DNA from: Camillea tinctor
Lineage: Eukaryota; Ascomycota; Sordariomycetes; Xylariales; Xylariaceae
Assembly (NCBI GenBank): GCA_022578605.1
Contig: MU394128.1
Location: 1 to 64,000, forward strand
Length of the DNA: 64,000 nt
Direction: 5' to 3'
The notes below the pieces were generated by a model. That model was not told the origin of the DNA, ran no database searches, and worked only from the letters and a program-made list of their open reading frames with translations. The position numbers and the translations under genes are program-made. Positions 32,701-44,661 of this stretch are shown here, piece by piece. Numbering within the stretch: position 1 is the first letter of the stretch; every line of letters begins with the position of its first letter.

Positions 32701-33255
32701 TAATCACATTTAGCTGATCCAAGATAATCCATACCAATTACTATCCATCCTGGACTATCCGGCACCCACTTGATCAGTCCTTCGAATGCTTGCATGACAA
32801 GCGTTTCCACCCAGTTTATGGTAGTGTGCGGGTTTCGTTCCACGAAATTTTGTGGTTAGTGCGTAGTTACAATGTGTGGTTATGATGAAGTGATACTAAG
32901 TAAAGAAAAATACTAGGGACTGTTTTTGTCAGAAGGAAGGTGCAAATATATATATATAACTTAAGCGTTGCAAGTTAAGTCTTTACCTAGGTATCCTTAT
33001 CTATGCCTACTAAGGTTTAAAAGAGGAAATAAAACCAGACCAGGACCTATTTGGTATCTTTAATAAAGGTATAGAGCTGCCACCAATATAATATAAAGAA
33101 CTATAATGGTTAATGCGCGCGCTCCTAGAAACTATGGGGCGAAGCTCTATAATAAGGTATATAAGGAGCTTCTTTTCCCTATTTCTAGAAGCGTTACTAA
33201 GAACACCATCTATCTACTTTCCCCCTTACTTTATATTATTGCTTATTATCGTGAT

Positions 33256-33979
33256 ACAAGGTAAACAGGAATGCACTGCTAAATTGGAATTGTCGGTGGC
33301 TGATTATTCGCGACTATGGACAACTTGTATATAAGACAAGCTCCCGCACCGCTCTCCTCAGCGCGCTGGAGGGTTGTATTTCAAGGCACGAACCGTTACG
33401 CAGAGCCAGGCATTCTCCACGGAGACATCTCGGCTAACAACCTCATGATCAACGGGGACGACAGCATCCCCTCCTGGACCTCAGTTTTAACTGATCTAGA
33501 TCTTGCCATTAAAGAGCAACGAGAAGGCGAGGCGGGCACAAAGACGTTTATGGCCGTCGGGGCGCTTCTAGGCGAGCAGCGTTCCTTTAAGCACGACCTA
33601 GAGTCCTTTTTTTGGGCGCTGTTCTGGATATGCATCCATGACTATGGACCAGATGGGAAGAGGCTTGCGAGAACCGTCCCACGGTTTGATAAATGGAGTT
33701 ATGAAAACACAATGTCACTAGCAATAGAAATAAAGGATCCATATTTGATGAAAGAGACTTCATCGGATTTGCGAGAGAAGAATTTACCTCATGTTACCAA
33801 CCCTTGGTACCTTGGGTCAACAGGTCACGGAGAGCAATATTTCCGAATGGTCATAGGTGGAGGAGAGAGGACGAGAACTTAGATGTTCAGATGAAAAAGA
33901 TCTTCCAAAAAGTTCGAGAAGATCCGAATGTAAAACAGATAGGTGCGATTTCGGATTTACATGGGAAGACGTTTATTTA
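33256..33979 (+). pseudogene. Truncated FunK1 protein kinase
   Basis: Only the C-terminal half of a fungal FunK1 kinase is recognisable. The stretch KLELSVADYSRLW at about 33280-33318 is in a different frame from the main body at 33316-33882. The body has HGDISANNLMI (catalytic loop, Gly replacing the usual Arg), LTDLDLAI (metal-binding Asp), KTFMAVGALLGE and KHDLESFFWALFWICIHDYG. A second frame change near 33860 leads to DVQMKKIFQKVREDP and a stop at 33979. The N-terminal half is missing, and upstream sequence (33110-33250) is not kinase-like. I call it a pseudogene next to the NLR relic. Confidence 0.72.
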
Positions 33980-34514
33980 GGAAAACGTAGAGCTTTATGG
34001 TGTTTCTGAACAATTCTGTGAAGGCTAGATTTCACTAACCATCAAACTAGGGGTGTAGGTTTATGTTAGCAGGGATACCGTGAATCTGAACAATAATATA
34101 ATGTATAAGTCACGTCTAGCAATATCAAGGATGTCTTGAGTAACCAAGTTGTAATTCAAGTTGGTGACTATCTGGTAGATATAGGAGAGTAACAGGCGTA
34201 GTTATGTGCAAGTGCTTTAGGTGCCCCTAGTGTCTGGATCAGCTGGATCAATCCCGAACCCATTGATCCCAAGTTAACTCACGTGGCCCTTCTTTGCTCG
34301 ATGAGTACTGACAGCCTGTGTAAGTAATGGTCACAACCCAATCTCGCTGCTCTGCCACACCCCCATCATCTTACTTAAAGTTTTTGAATTTACAGGTTTT
34401 TACTCGTGTCCGTTGCAGCATCAAGCCTGCCGACCCGCTAATCGGATAATACATTCGTGCCTTCTATAAACTAGTCATTCCCTCCTAGTGTTGGAATGTA
34501 TAGACTTGGCCCCT
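33980..34514. other. Intergenic, nothing recognised
   Basis: Spacer between the kinase relic and the 3' end of the next minus-strand gene. No coding evidence is seen. Confidence 0.4.
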
Positions 34515-35078
34515 TTATTTAGCTTTCCCAGACTGCGTGTAATCGTAAGCGCGGCCAGGCATCTTACGCTCGGTGGCTAACTCCTCGGCACTAACAGGGA
34601 TGCGCTCCTCAGCGGCGGGATACTCGGCAGTGGTGTCTTTACTCCCCTTGGTCACGCCCTCGGGCAAATCCGCTCCCTTTTGTCGCACGCTGTCGATTCC
34701 CGCGCTTGCACCGACACCCTCGAGCCCCGTTCTCTCTTTTTTGTGGCGGCCGTGCAGTTCACGGCCTTCCTGTCCCTGGATTGGCTTTCCTAGCCCGCGG
34801 TAGACGTCCTGGGATGTGGCGCCGCCAAGGGTGTCAGCGGGGTCTGGGCGGGTCTCGGGCTGGGTGGGAACTTCACCCTCGGGACGGGGCTGGTATGTAT
34901 TTTCGCGCGGTGCCGTCCCGGGTGTGTGAGTCTCCATGTGAAATTCGGGGACTTGCTCGTTGCCGACTTTGACGCCGGGTTTGTGACCCTTAGTGGTCAT
35001 GGGACCGGACGGGGGAACGCGGTTGTGAAACTCGGTGCCTTGTTGGGCCATGGATTCGGTGTTGTTGTTTGCAGACAT
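34515..35078 (-). CDS. Conserved disordered fungal protein
   Basis: Single exon, 187 residues, GC-rich compared with its flanks. Composition is Gly, Pro, Glu and Thr rich with almost no hydrophobic core, so it is probably intrinsically disordered. Blocks that look conserved across ascomycete orphans include VPEFHMETHTPGTAP, DTLGGATSQDVYRGLGKP and TGLEGVGASAGIDSVR. No signal peptide, membrane segment or known domain is visible. Such proteins are often stress- or conidiation-associated, but nothing here proves it. The start follows a short AT-rich leader and is the first in-frame ATG. Confidence 0.72.
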   Translation of the reverse strand: MSANNNTESMAQQGTEFHNRVPPSGPMTTKGHKPGVKVGNEQVPEFHMETHTPGTAPRENTYQPRPEGEVPTQPETRPDPADTLGGATSQDVYRGLGKPIQGQEGRELHGRHKKERTGLEGVGASAGIDSVRQKGADLPEGVTKGSKDTTAEYPAAEERIPVSAEELATERKMPGRAYDYTQSGKAK

Positions 35079-38000
35079 GGTTGTCGGTGGTGGGTGATTA
35101 CTTCGTACTTTAAGAGAGATATTGTCCTGGCTTGACTAACCTAGGTGTATGATGGTGTTGTTATCGTTATAACTTGTTAAAGCAAGCAGTTATGCAAAAG
35201 AGTTCAGTGAGAGCGAAATTGGAGAGAAATATATAGTTGCAGGATACTTTCAAATACCTTAACCTAAGCCTATTCGAGTCCGTGCCTTATGCTGAGGTGG
35301 TAGGTATATGTTAGCCATTGATGTCGATATGATGTCAATTATGATGGATTAGATCGAAATATGTGACATCACGAGGCTGCAGTTGGGACAGAGATTCGCT
35401 AGATTATTCGATTAAAATGGGAAACTAGAGCAAAAGATCGGTTTAAATGACTTCCATATCTCAGACGAATGCAGAGGACAATTCGGCACAATGCTTTGTT
35501 GTACTCCGTACATAGTAATACTTAAAAGTAGTGTTTGCATTAATGGGAGCTTGAAGCACATTAACATATCGCCAGAGCTTCTGCTGCGGGCGCATACCCA
35601 CGTAGAGGTCTTAAGGTTAATATATATATAGTTTATAGGTAGTATATACTATATAGCATATATATCATTAAGTATGCATCTATGTAGTTTACCTGGGCGG
35701 TGCGGTATAGAAGATGTCAACATATCCTTATACTTAAGTAAACATCATAAAGGTAAAATCTATTAAATAAATTAAACCACATATTAAGTGGTATAAGGTA
35801 GTATGTATATTATATCACATAATTAATCGATAGATCTATACCGTGTATAATGGTATACATAATTTAATGATGACATCACATAAATTACGCATATCAAGTA
35901 ATCGTCACCTTAGCACCGGCTGTGCTGCTGTACTACATTAAGTAATAAAGTACAAGTTTGTTTAAACACTTGCAGGTGGAGACGGCCCTTAAAGGTGGGT
36001 CCCACCTAAGTCCCATCTTTAATCAGTGCTTAAATATTAAGTTTATAGTAGCGTACAGTATGGAGTACTTCATACTTAGGTGATTTTAAATGTTACTACT
36101 GATATAGTAAAACAATATTAAGCAAATCTTAAGTATTTAGAAAGCTAGGTACATTAACTAAATTAACGTGCTTGATGTAAGGTACCAGAGGCTTAACCTA
36201 AACTCTACTTTTCATACATGTACATATTAACTAAAGCTGGAGGTAACTGTATTTAAAACATCGGCCGATACGCATAGCGTGTGTGCGCACACATACAATG
36301 TGCAATACTTCGCCCCTATTTATCTGTCACACACATTGAGCTGGTTTTAGTTCTTGATGGCAAAGCTTGGGGCTATGTTGCTTGTTTAAATACTGCAGCG
36401 TGGAATTCAACCTAGGGAATAATTCAGGAAAAGCTATCGGCAAATTTAAATATAAACTTGGCAAAGCTGAAAATAAGAGTTGGTTAAGTTATATCGGTCG
36501 GGTTTCCCCTACGTAGGCCAAGCCCCGGTTGAGCGGACTCCACTAGGTTAAATCGATGCAAATGCCCGGACACGATCTAATCGTGTATTTTTTTTATTCT
36601 ACTCCGCACCGGGAACTGCACTCGTGATAAGTACTACATTACAAACTAAATATGCTACTAATTATATATTATCGTTAATTATTAATAATTTAGTGATTAT
36701 GGGGTTTATTTACCTAGGTTTAAATGTAGATAATTCTTTTTAAGATATTTTACCCATGCATTGAAAACCAATTACTTAAAGTAGGTATATTGTACAATAT
36801 TACCTACTTATGTTCTATGTGGCTGCAAGAGCCGACTGGGTGGTTGGTTGCTGGGTCAGCTGCTAAATTGCCCTTCCAACCGCGATGGTGTTGTAGTAGA
36901 GTTGCATCGGCAAGGAGAAGAGTGGGGTGGTGGCCTAGAGAGGATCTGACGACAGGCGACCAATGAGGTATTAAGGGTTACTTAAAGACGGGCTGGAAAA
37001 GGCTTTTGCGGGGGCTTGAAAATCAGTAGTGCATAGGGCTACAGCAACCTCTTGATTTAAAGTCGCATAAATGTCAATGGCGTGGAGTGAAGTGTAAGTA
37101 CGAAATATATGAGAAAGACATAAAAGAAGAAAAAGGGGGAGGGGGACAAAGATAAAAGAAGGAGGATCGTGTGATATAGTACCACGACTAAATTAAAAAG
37201 GATTTCTCTCGAACTTTTGTTTTTGCCATTCTTTTTCCTTGTTTAGGTGGTCTCGCTCTTTAGTGCAGTTTTGTTGTTCGTATTAAGTACTGCCACTTCT
37301 TATACACACCACTCTTCAGCTTTGAGACATTGGTCGACTACCCCAAAGAGGAAGGAGAATGACATTGCTTACATTGTACAGAGTACATGTTTGTTGCTAC
37401 ACAAGTACCTACATAGTAGGTATTTACATACCTACATGTTGGAGGTTTAGTACTTACCTATATATATGTATATGCAACATTAAGAGCCACTTTTTAATGA
37501 CTTGTTTTGCTGTCAGGAACCCACTTTGTCACTCCCGTCAACTTACCCCCATCTTAAATATCCACCTAACATCGAAAAAGGAAAAGAAAATGCGTAAAAC
37601 GAGGCTAAACAAATAATAAGAAAAAAAGAAAATACGAAGAAAGATATAGCAAAGGGAATGGAACACACATGCCTTTTTAAGTTTAATTGAAATATGGCCT
37701 ATGTGCTTTGATTCAGTTTAACGCGGTTCAATGCCAACCAATTTCATCCATTTCAAACGTTGATTGCTGCCGCTGCCGCTGCCACTGTATTGTTTTGTTA
37801 TTCTCTTCTTGTAAGTCAAAACCCAGTGCAGAATTCATATAGGTACCTACCTACCTAACCAACCACTCATGCTAATCAATCCTATAGGCAGTTAAATCAG
37901 TTACTGGTACCTAGTTAGTAAGAGGGATACGAACTCTACGAACTTGGTGTGCCCTGATCGTTGCGAAATACGGGGGATTACTTGTTTCTTTATCGCTCTT

Positions 38001-38192
38001 TCCTGGTCGAACCGACCCACACGCATCTCTCTCACAGGTTTGTCAGGTTCGTGTTCTTGGCCTTGATCTTCAAAGCAACTTCCTCGTTTTCCTATTTTTA
38101 TTTTTATTTTTATTCTTATTGTTTTCTACTACTACGTACCTACCTTAGGTACCTAGGGTAGTTGCACTAGTATCCCCTGTGAAACCATGAGC
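35079..38192. other. Long gene-free region, partly AT-rich
   Basis: About 3.1 kb with no convincing gene. 35600-36250 and 36600-36800 are AT-rich. A perfect short inverted repeat, ACACGATCTAATCGTGT, sits near 36570. From about 37800 TAGGTACC-type words appear, and pyrimidine-rich DNA from about 38050 probably marks the promoter of the glucanase gene. Confidence 0.4.
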
Positions 38193-40719
38193 CATCGCCC
38201 TGGTCGCTATTCTTGTACTAGGTAGTACTACCAATACCCTGGTTCCTAGCGAACGCACCCCCCTCGACTATCGATCAACCCATTCCAATCCTCAACCCTA
38301 CCTTCATTGTCCTCATCTTCATCCTCTTTCTCTATCATCTTCTCCTTCTTCTCTTCCTCCTCCTCTTCCCTCTTCTCAAGAACAACAACAACAACAACAG
38401 CAGCAACAGCAACAACATTACAACCAACCCTACCACCACCAGCACCAAAATTATCTCCCCTCTTCTTCCTCTTCCTCCTCTTCCCCTTCCTCACCTCAAC
38501 GACGCCACCAATTCCCACCCGAACTCGAGTCTGAACTTGAACCTGAATCGGCACCTGAAATCTTCTACCGCGGCCATCGTTCTTTATCTATCCACCCTCA
38601 CCGGCACCACAATCGCCATTCATCACACCGGTCACCCACGAGAACCACGGCACCCGCCCACCCTCACCCTCACCCCCATCCAGGTGCCCATCCCGACTCG
38701 GCCTTCCATCGTTTGCGCCTAAACAGAAGAGGAGACCGGAGCCCCGAAAGGTCCGCTGCGGCTATCGGTGCAGGCATAGGTGGTGTGGTCGCAGGTGGAA
38801 CCTACGCCTTGGCAACCTCATCACCCTCCAGACCCAGCAACATAACTCCTGGTGCCGACAATTTTAGTGAAGCTGCCTCGGGAGGTATACCCGGGCTTGC
38901 TACGAGCGTTGCAGAACGTAACGCACGACAGAGTGGACTAGACGCCATGAGGGGCCATCAACCACAACAGCAGCAACCATACTACTCTCCGCCCCCCTAT
39001 CAGCAGCCACAACCCCCTCCACAACCACCATACGATGACCATCAACCCTACGGATACGGCTATGACCCGGGCTACGATGCACCGCAGAACTACAGCTCGT
39101 ATGATCGTGCCTCTGCCTCCTCTCATCTAACCCCCTCCGCTGCCTCAGCCGCCTCGGCAACCTCGGGCCCTGCTGTTGGTGGAGCAGCCATGTCAATGGG
39201 GAGTGGTACTCCGAGAAGGAGTGTGCACAGTTATGCTAGTGATCCATTCCGGGATCCCCGCAATGACTTCGGCATGGGTCAATTCAATCCTAATGATATT
39301 GATGACGACGGAGACGAGGGTCTGGACTACCGACGCTCCGCTCGGACCAGTATGCTTAGTGTCGGGAACTCTAGCCACCGCGGCAATGGGACCACCGCTG
39401 GTGCCGCCGCTGCTGTAGGTGGAGCTGCTGCCGCTGGCGGGGTAATGGGCGGTTTGATGGGTAGGAACCGCAACAGCGCCGCCAATTACGACCCGGTGCA
39501 CAACACGTCTGGCTCGTCATATCAGTTGGGTGGTCCGGGCGGGAATGGGCTGGCTGCGAGACCCGAGAAGTCCGAGTGGATAACCAAGCAGGATAGCAGC
39601 AGAAAGAAATGGAAATGGTTCCTGGGCATTGCAATTGGTCTTTTAGTTGCTGGTGGCATCGCTGGCGGTGTTGTCGGGGGCCTCCTGGGAAGCAAAAACA
39701 ATGGCAGCGGCGGAAGCAGTGGTCAATCAGCAAGCGACGACACAGCCGCCAACGGCGATCTCGACATCAATTCATCCGAGATCAAGGCGCTGATGAATAA
39801 CCCCGACCTGCACAAGGTCTTCCCGGGTGTTGACTATACTCCCATTAATGTCCAGTTTCCCGAATGCCTTGAGAATCCGCCTTCGCAAAATAACGTCACG
39901 CGCGATGTCGCTGTTCTATCGCAGCTAACTAACACGATCCGTCTATACGGTACGGATTGTAACCAGACAGAAATGACCATCCATGCGCTGGATCGATTGC
40001 AGTTGCAAGATGAGATTAAGATCTGGCTAGGTGTGTGGCAGGATGGCAATGACACCACTAACAAACGTCAGCTTAGTAAAATGTGGAACATCCTCGATCA
40101 GTACGGCGATAAGCCGTTTAAGGGCTTAATTGTCGGGAACGAGATCCTGTTCCGCGAACAGATGACAGCAACCCAACTCGGGAATCTGCTCGACGCAGTC
40201 CGTTCAAACCTGTCTGACCATGGCTGGAATCTGCCCGTAGCTACGAGTGACTTGGGCGACAACTGGGACTCGAGCCTAGCACAGATTAGTGATTACATTA
40301 TGGGTAATATCCATCCCTTCTTTGCTGGTGTCAACGCCAAAGAGGCAGCCTCTTGGACATATTCGTTCTGGCACAACAAGGCCGGTAGTTTTTTCAAATC
40401 GGATAACTCGAAGAATGTCATCTCAGAAATTGGTTGGCCAACCAAGGGCGGCACCGACTGTGGCTCTGACGGGGTCACCGACTGTCCCAACGGTTCCGTA
40501 GCGGGCATCGACGAGCTGAATACGCTTTTGGAAGATTGGGTTTGCCAGGCTCTCGAAAATGGGACTAATTATTTCTGGTTCGAAATGTTTGACGAGCCCT
40601 GGAAAATTTCATTCAATGAACCCGGAAAGGAATGGGAAGATCAATGGGGTCTCATGGATGTCAACCGAAACCTCAAGGATGGTGTAAAGATCCCGGACTG
40701 TGGTGGGAAGACTGTGTGA
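38193..40719 (+). CDS. Membrane-anchored GH17 endo-beta-1,3-glucanase (btgC type), 5' end unresolved
   Basis: Cell-wall enzyme cleaving beta-1,3-glucan. The frame is open from 38193 to the stop at 40719, but its first in-frame ATG is at 38947, so the true start is probably reached by an unidentified splice. The upstream part codes a His/Pro/Gln-rich tail with Q runs (near 38380-38420), as in cytoplasmic tails of btgC enzymes. Then come a Gln/Pro/Tyr-rich segment (YSPPPYQQPQPPPQPPYDD), Gly/Ala-rich stretches and one transmembrane helix (WFLGIAIGLLVAGGIAGGVV). An extracellular GH17 barrel follows. The proton donor is the Glu in LIVGNEILF and the nucleophile the Glu in VISEIGWPTKGG. The likely topology is a type II plasma-membrane protein. 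Confidence 0.88.
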
Positions 40720-42135
40720 AACTCTTCATACAAAAGGCTGTCATGGCAGCAATGATCAACGACATCACAGAGGTCGGACGGTAGATGATGTAAATGTACG
40801 ATTGGACGCTGGATGAATGGGACGATGGTATATCACTTTGCCATAATGATGAGAAAAGGAGCAAAGGATTATACCACACAATATTCTAAGCGATATCAAG
40901 AAATCGCGAATTGAACTACATTCCAGAGCCGGTGCTCGGAATGAAAGTAGGAGGAACATATGGGTTACAAGAACGTTGTCTGGACTTTCATGAGTCACGG
41001 CAACTAGGAAGACATCGGTATGGCCCTAAAGATTAAGGCCATCAACATGACATTTGAGGATCGGAATAGCAATACGCCCGAAGAGGTCTGGTATACTTAG
41101 GAGTTATCAGGAATCTTTGAAATTACATTAACTGTAAATACATATTTTGGTGTTGACCGTATAAATCGCTAAGCGACCTGCAGCGTGATAGTGAAGAATA
41201 AATGAATTTAACTAGCATCAGCTTTTCATCTATGTTTGCTAGCTCATTTCATAACTATTGATACTCCCCTCATCAGAGTAATTGTAGCCCTGGAATTTCG
41301 AGGTCACTGTAGCTAGTTTGTTTATTCATCTGGTGCTGTAGTTTGTGTCAATTAAAGGGGAAACAGAAAGACAGAAATAGTTACTGTTAAGACAATCGTG
41401 ATAGAGCTAGCTCTTCTTCAAAATGTCAAGATTCTTACCTAGATTCTTTTACATTTATTATGAAGGTTGTAGGCCTTGTGCTGCCGCCCATCCGCCTGGG
41501 CTTCTCAATCCTTCCCTTTCATGTCAAGTCTGTCATCAGACCATCAGACCATAACACTTGAAAAGGGACATAACAACATAATGAATTTTACTCCAACCTC
41601 ATTTTGTCATTGGTACTATATACATAAAAGCTTACAAGAACCTATCCCACTCCTAGTTTCAAGGAACTTAAGGAAGTGGCTAATTTAGCCTACATATAGT
41701 ATTTATCTAACGTGGTAAAGACTTTCAACTATTTAATTGGGTTTAAATATATCCTGTGCTTTTAAAATGTGTTATAAGGAAAGAACATCATGACTTCATG
41801 ATGGGAAGCTGTGCTTGTAATATTCAAGATATATTAATTCCATCCTTTGTGAATAATGATTTATAAGCGTATTAAATGATGCATAGTAGATCATACTACC
41901 TACCAGTTGTTAATAAAGTAGGGTGTATTAATGTTAAGTAAAAGCACCTGTGAATCAGGTAACAGTAGTCGACACACAATCTGTCATATCATTTAATGTC
42001 GACAATTATACTGATTAAGAATAAAACTATTTAACGTCCTGTGTATCCATTAATCTCAGAATCTACACTATTTTTTAATACACACATTTTGCTAGTGATA
42101 GCTTTGTCAAGGCAAATAAAAAGCTCTCCCGAGCA
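40720..42135. other. Intergenic, AT-rich, nothing recognised
   Basis: About 1.4 kb with no coding evidence. The frame at 41476 looks random. Confidence 0.4.
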
Positions 42136-42606
42136 ATGAAGGATACAGATCAGAACGCCGGCTCTACCTACTCCAAGGCTGCAACATACATCAACCATAG
42201 TGCAGACCAATTACTGAAGAAATTACTACCAACATCATACCAAAACAAGCATGACATAGAAGACGGCAGTGAGTCCCTAGACTCACTGCCGGACGAGGCT
42301 AGAGGCATAGTATCACCCAGCATAATGTCACTCGACTCAGTGGAGGAGGAGGGGGGTCAAAAAGAGCAGAATGATACATACAAGCGCAATGAAGAAACTA
42401 AAGCCACCGCACAAGCCAACACAAATAATCATTCTCATATCTCAGCCGACGTGGATGAAAAGGAAGAGAGAAGATTGAACAAGCGGATCGACAACTTAGA
42501 CAACCTGTTCAAGCCAACCCTTCAGCCCCCAAAACAACCCAATCACCAAGGACTCCAGAAGAAGCAACCCCAAAATAAACCAAAGGCATTATCTGGAGAG
42601 AAGTGA
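42136..42606 (+). CDS. Small polar protein, unknown function
   Basis: Single-exon frame of 156 residues. It is highly polar (Asn, Lys, Glu, Gln, Ser) with an amphipathic N-terminal part (TYINHSADQLLKKLLP), an acidic middle (SLDSVEEEGG) and a helical, charged stretch (DEKEERRLNKRIDNLDNLF). There is no known domain, signal or membrane segment. A perfect 12-bp-arm hairpin lies inside the frame. Low GC content and lack of recognisable conservation make it uncertain. It could be a lineage-specific orphan. Confidence 0.42.
   Translation: MKDTDQNAGSTYSKAATYINHSADQLLKKLLPTSYQNKHDIEDGSESLDSLPDEARGIVSPSIMSLDSVEEEGGQKEQNDTYKRNEETKATAQANTNNHSHISADVDEKEERRLNKRIDNLDNLFKPTLQPPKQPNHQGLQKKQPQNKPKALSGEK
42264..42291. 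repeat. Perfect 12-bp inverted repeat with 4-nt loop
   Basis: The arms CGGCAGTGAGTC and GACTCACTGCCG are exact reverse complements around the loop CCTA. The hairpin is inside the small polar gene and encodes GSESLDSLP. It could fold in mRNA or DNA, or mark an excised element. Confidence 0.6.
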
Positions 42607-43202
42607 TTTCAGGCGGAAGATTGAGGATGAGTATTGAATATGCATTCACCGGTCAATATAAATGCGTTCACCTACTGTTTGGCTATGATCGCGGTCCTGT
42701 TCGTGTTTTGTTCAACATTGTATTTGATCTCTGAATGTGGTTAATGATAAATATCTATGATAAAATACTAATAGAGACTCATTCCATTCATGTTGATTAT
42801 AAAGTGGCTTAACGAAGATGACTTGAGTTGTCCGACGAAAGACTGTATTATTTAATCCCCTGTACAAGATACGTATCCGCTTACAGAGTCACCATGACCG
42901 CAAACACGTGAACAGAGTTCCATAAACTATATGAGTGTTCATTCACAGCGTGGAAGTATGCATGATACCAACCATTAAATAGTAAAACTACCATTCCTTT
43001 ACCAAAATACTCTGTGCTAATTGAATAAATACATAGATCGATAGAGAAGCATACACGTAAAGAAAAGTATATAAAACCTCCTTCATGCTCTTTAAATCTC
43101 GAACTAACGTCGTCAACCACAAAACATTATTTCTCACCACAAACCAGAACTTAATTACTACCCAATCACCTACTTATTTGCCTAGGTACCTACTCACCAA
43201 AT
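42607..43202. other. Intergenic, nothing recognised
   Basis: AT-rich spacer, ending in a TACCTACTTATTTGCCTAGG leader just before the next start. Confidence 0.4.
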
Positions 43203-44043
43203 ATGCCTTCCCAAACCCCCATCCTCCCTACGTTAGGGGAATCCCTAAATTCTAAGACCAACAAAAACAACAGTAGCAGTAACCTCGGTAATCCACCGGG
43301 CAGCTTCACCAAGTTTGTCCACGACGTCATCAAGCAAGCCGACAACTCACGCTATCACCAGAAGCAGCAGCAAGGAGAAGCAGAGAAGGCGGAAGAAATT
43401 CTCAGACGAGGGGGAAGAAAGCACGCGGTGGGTAATTTTAAAATCTACAATTCCTATCCTTTTTAGCCTGACTTGGTTTTCCAAATTACCTACCATAGCT
43501 AGGAGTAATATGGGGTTTTACTCTCGAGACATGGCAAAAGAAAACAATTTCAAAGTTACTTGATATAGCAATTGCTGACTCTGATGTTCGTTACAGTCCA
43601 CCCAGGTAGACACCCCTAGCCTTCTAGATTCAACAAAGTCTACCACTGGCAGCCAAGAAGTAGACGTAGATGTGGAAGACCACCCCTCTTGTGTGACGCA
43701 TGGCCCTCAACTTCGCGAGATAATCATAGCTGAGGTTAATAGGAGGCTTGAGGAACTGCTTCCACTGGTGGAGGCCCTAGCTACCGAAGTAGCGAAGCAG
43801 GAGCTTGCCCGGTTGACATCAAGCTGGGATGAGGATGAGGACGATACGAAAGATGAGGAAGATGAGGAGGAGCAAAATATGAGAATGCTTCGGGATCGGG
43901 AGCTATCTACAGATGACCTAGAGAAGCTCCTTTCACGAAGGGACATGGCGGAGGTGTTGAGGAGATTGCTCGAGAGGCTGGATCTGGAGGCATCGTGTGA
44001 CGAGTGGGAGGAACTAGTTCCCAAGAGGAAGAAGAGCGCTTGA
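43203..44043 (+). CDS. Acidic coiled-coil protein, unknown function
   Basis: Two exons, 43203-43427 and 43597-44043, give 223 residues. The donor is GTGGGT and the acceptor TTACAG (169 nt). Exon 1 has Asn/Ser-rich sequence and a helix (SFTKFVHDVIKQADNSRYHQ). Exon 2 has a predicted coiled coil (LREIIIAEVNRRLEELLPLV), an Asp/Glu run (DEDEDDTKDEEDEEEQ) and a helical end (LEKLLSRRDMAEVLRRLLER). No known domain is recognised. The heptad spacing and the codon-like quality of exon 2 support a real gene. The intron model is consistent in frame, though the donor is not the strongest. Confidence 0.6.
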
Positions 44044-44661
44044 TCTACCTGCCCGTCTAGCCTATATGGTATTGCCATATTAGATCACGGTTTAAAAGTC
44101 TTTTCTTAGGAAAGAATACGGGGTGTGCCTATATTCATTAGATTACTTGTATTTTCTTTTTCTCCCCCAACAAAGAAAAACGGCCTTTGTGTGTATGGGT
44201 AGCTACCTAGATACAAAATAAACCAAGAAAACAAATAAGTGAACTACTCCTTTGTCAATTTGAGTATTGAGACACAAGGCCCACAATCCCCATTGTCAAG
44301 GCTTTCTGTGCATCTATTATTGAAATTCAATCACGCGTCCGTCTACAAATATGTGCCGATTCCGCTAACGGATCTCAACGCTTGCCCTCCGTTTTCTCAG
44401 CAAGCCCAGGTAAGTATACGGTAAAGGTAAGTATTCACAGAACATATACAGTGGGATTTACTTTCTATCTCATTCTCTAGAAACGTACGTGCGCATCAAT
44501 AAATTTTCGAGATCTCCGGCAGTTCTTGAAGATATCAAGCCCACCCTCGCGCACAAATAGTGAAGATCTCGGTAGTCAGTTGACCAGTTCAGTCCAAGCT
44601 TATTATCCCCTTCATTCAAATTGCAGTCAAATCTGTTCTTTATACTCGACGGAAAAAGAAA
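44044..44661. other. Intergenic, nothing recognised
   Basis: Spacer between two tandem orphan genes. The frame at 44239 shows no coding character. Confidence 0.4.

Noticed and set aside
33113..33334. Separate small gene upstream of the kinase relic
   Set aside because: Its last part is kinase sequence in a shifted frame and the rest has no coding character.
36480..36600. Possible tRNA or Pol III gene around a GC-richer patch with an inverted repeat
   Set aside because: I could not fold a cloverleaf or find consistent A and B boxes.
38246..38554. Minus-strand frame rich in Val, Glu and Lys
   Set aside because: Shadow of the Gln/Ser/Pro-rich N-terminal frame of the GH17 gene.
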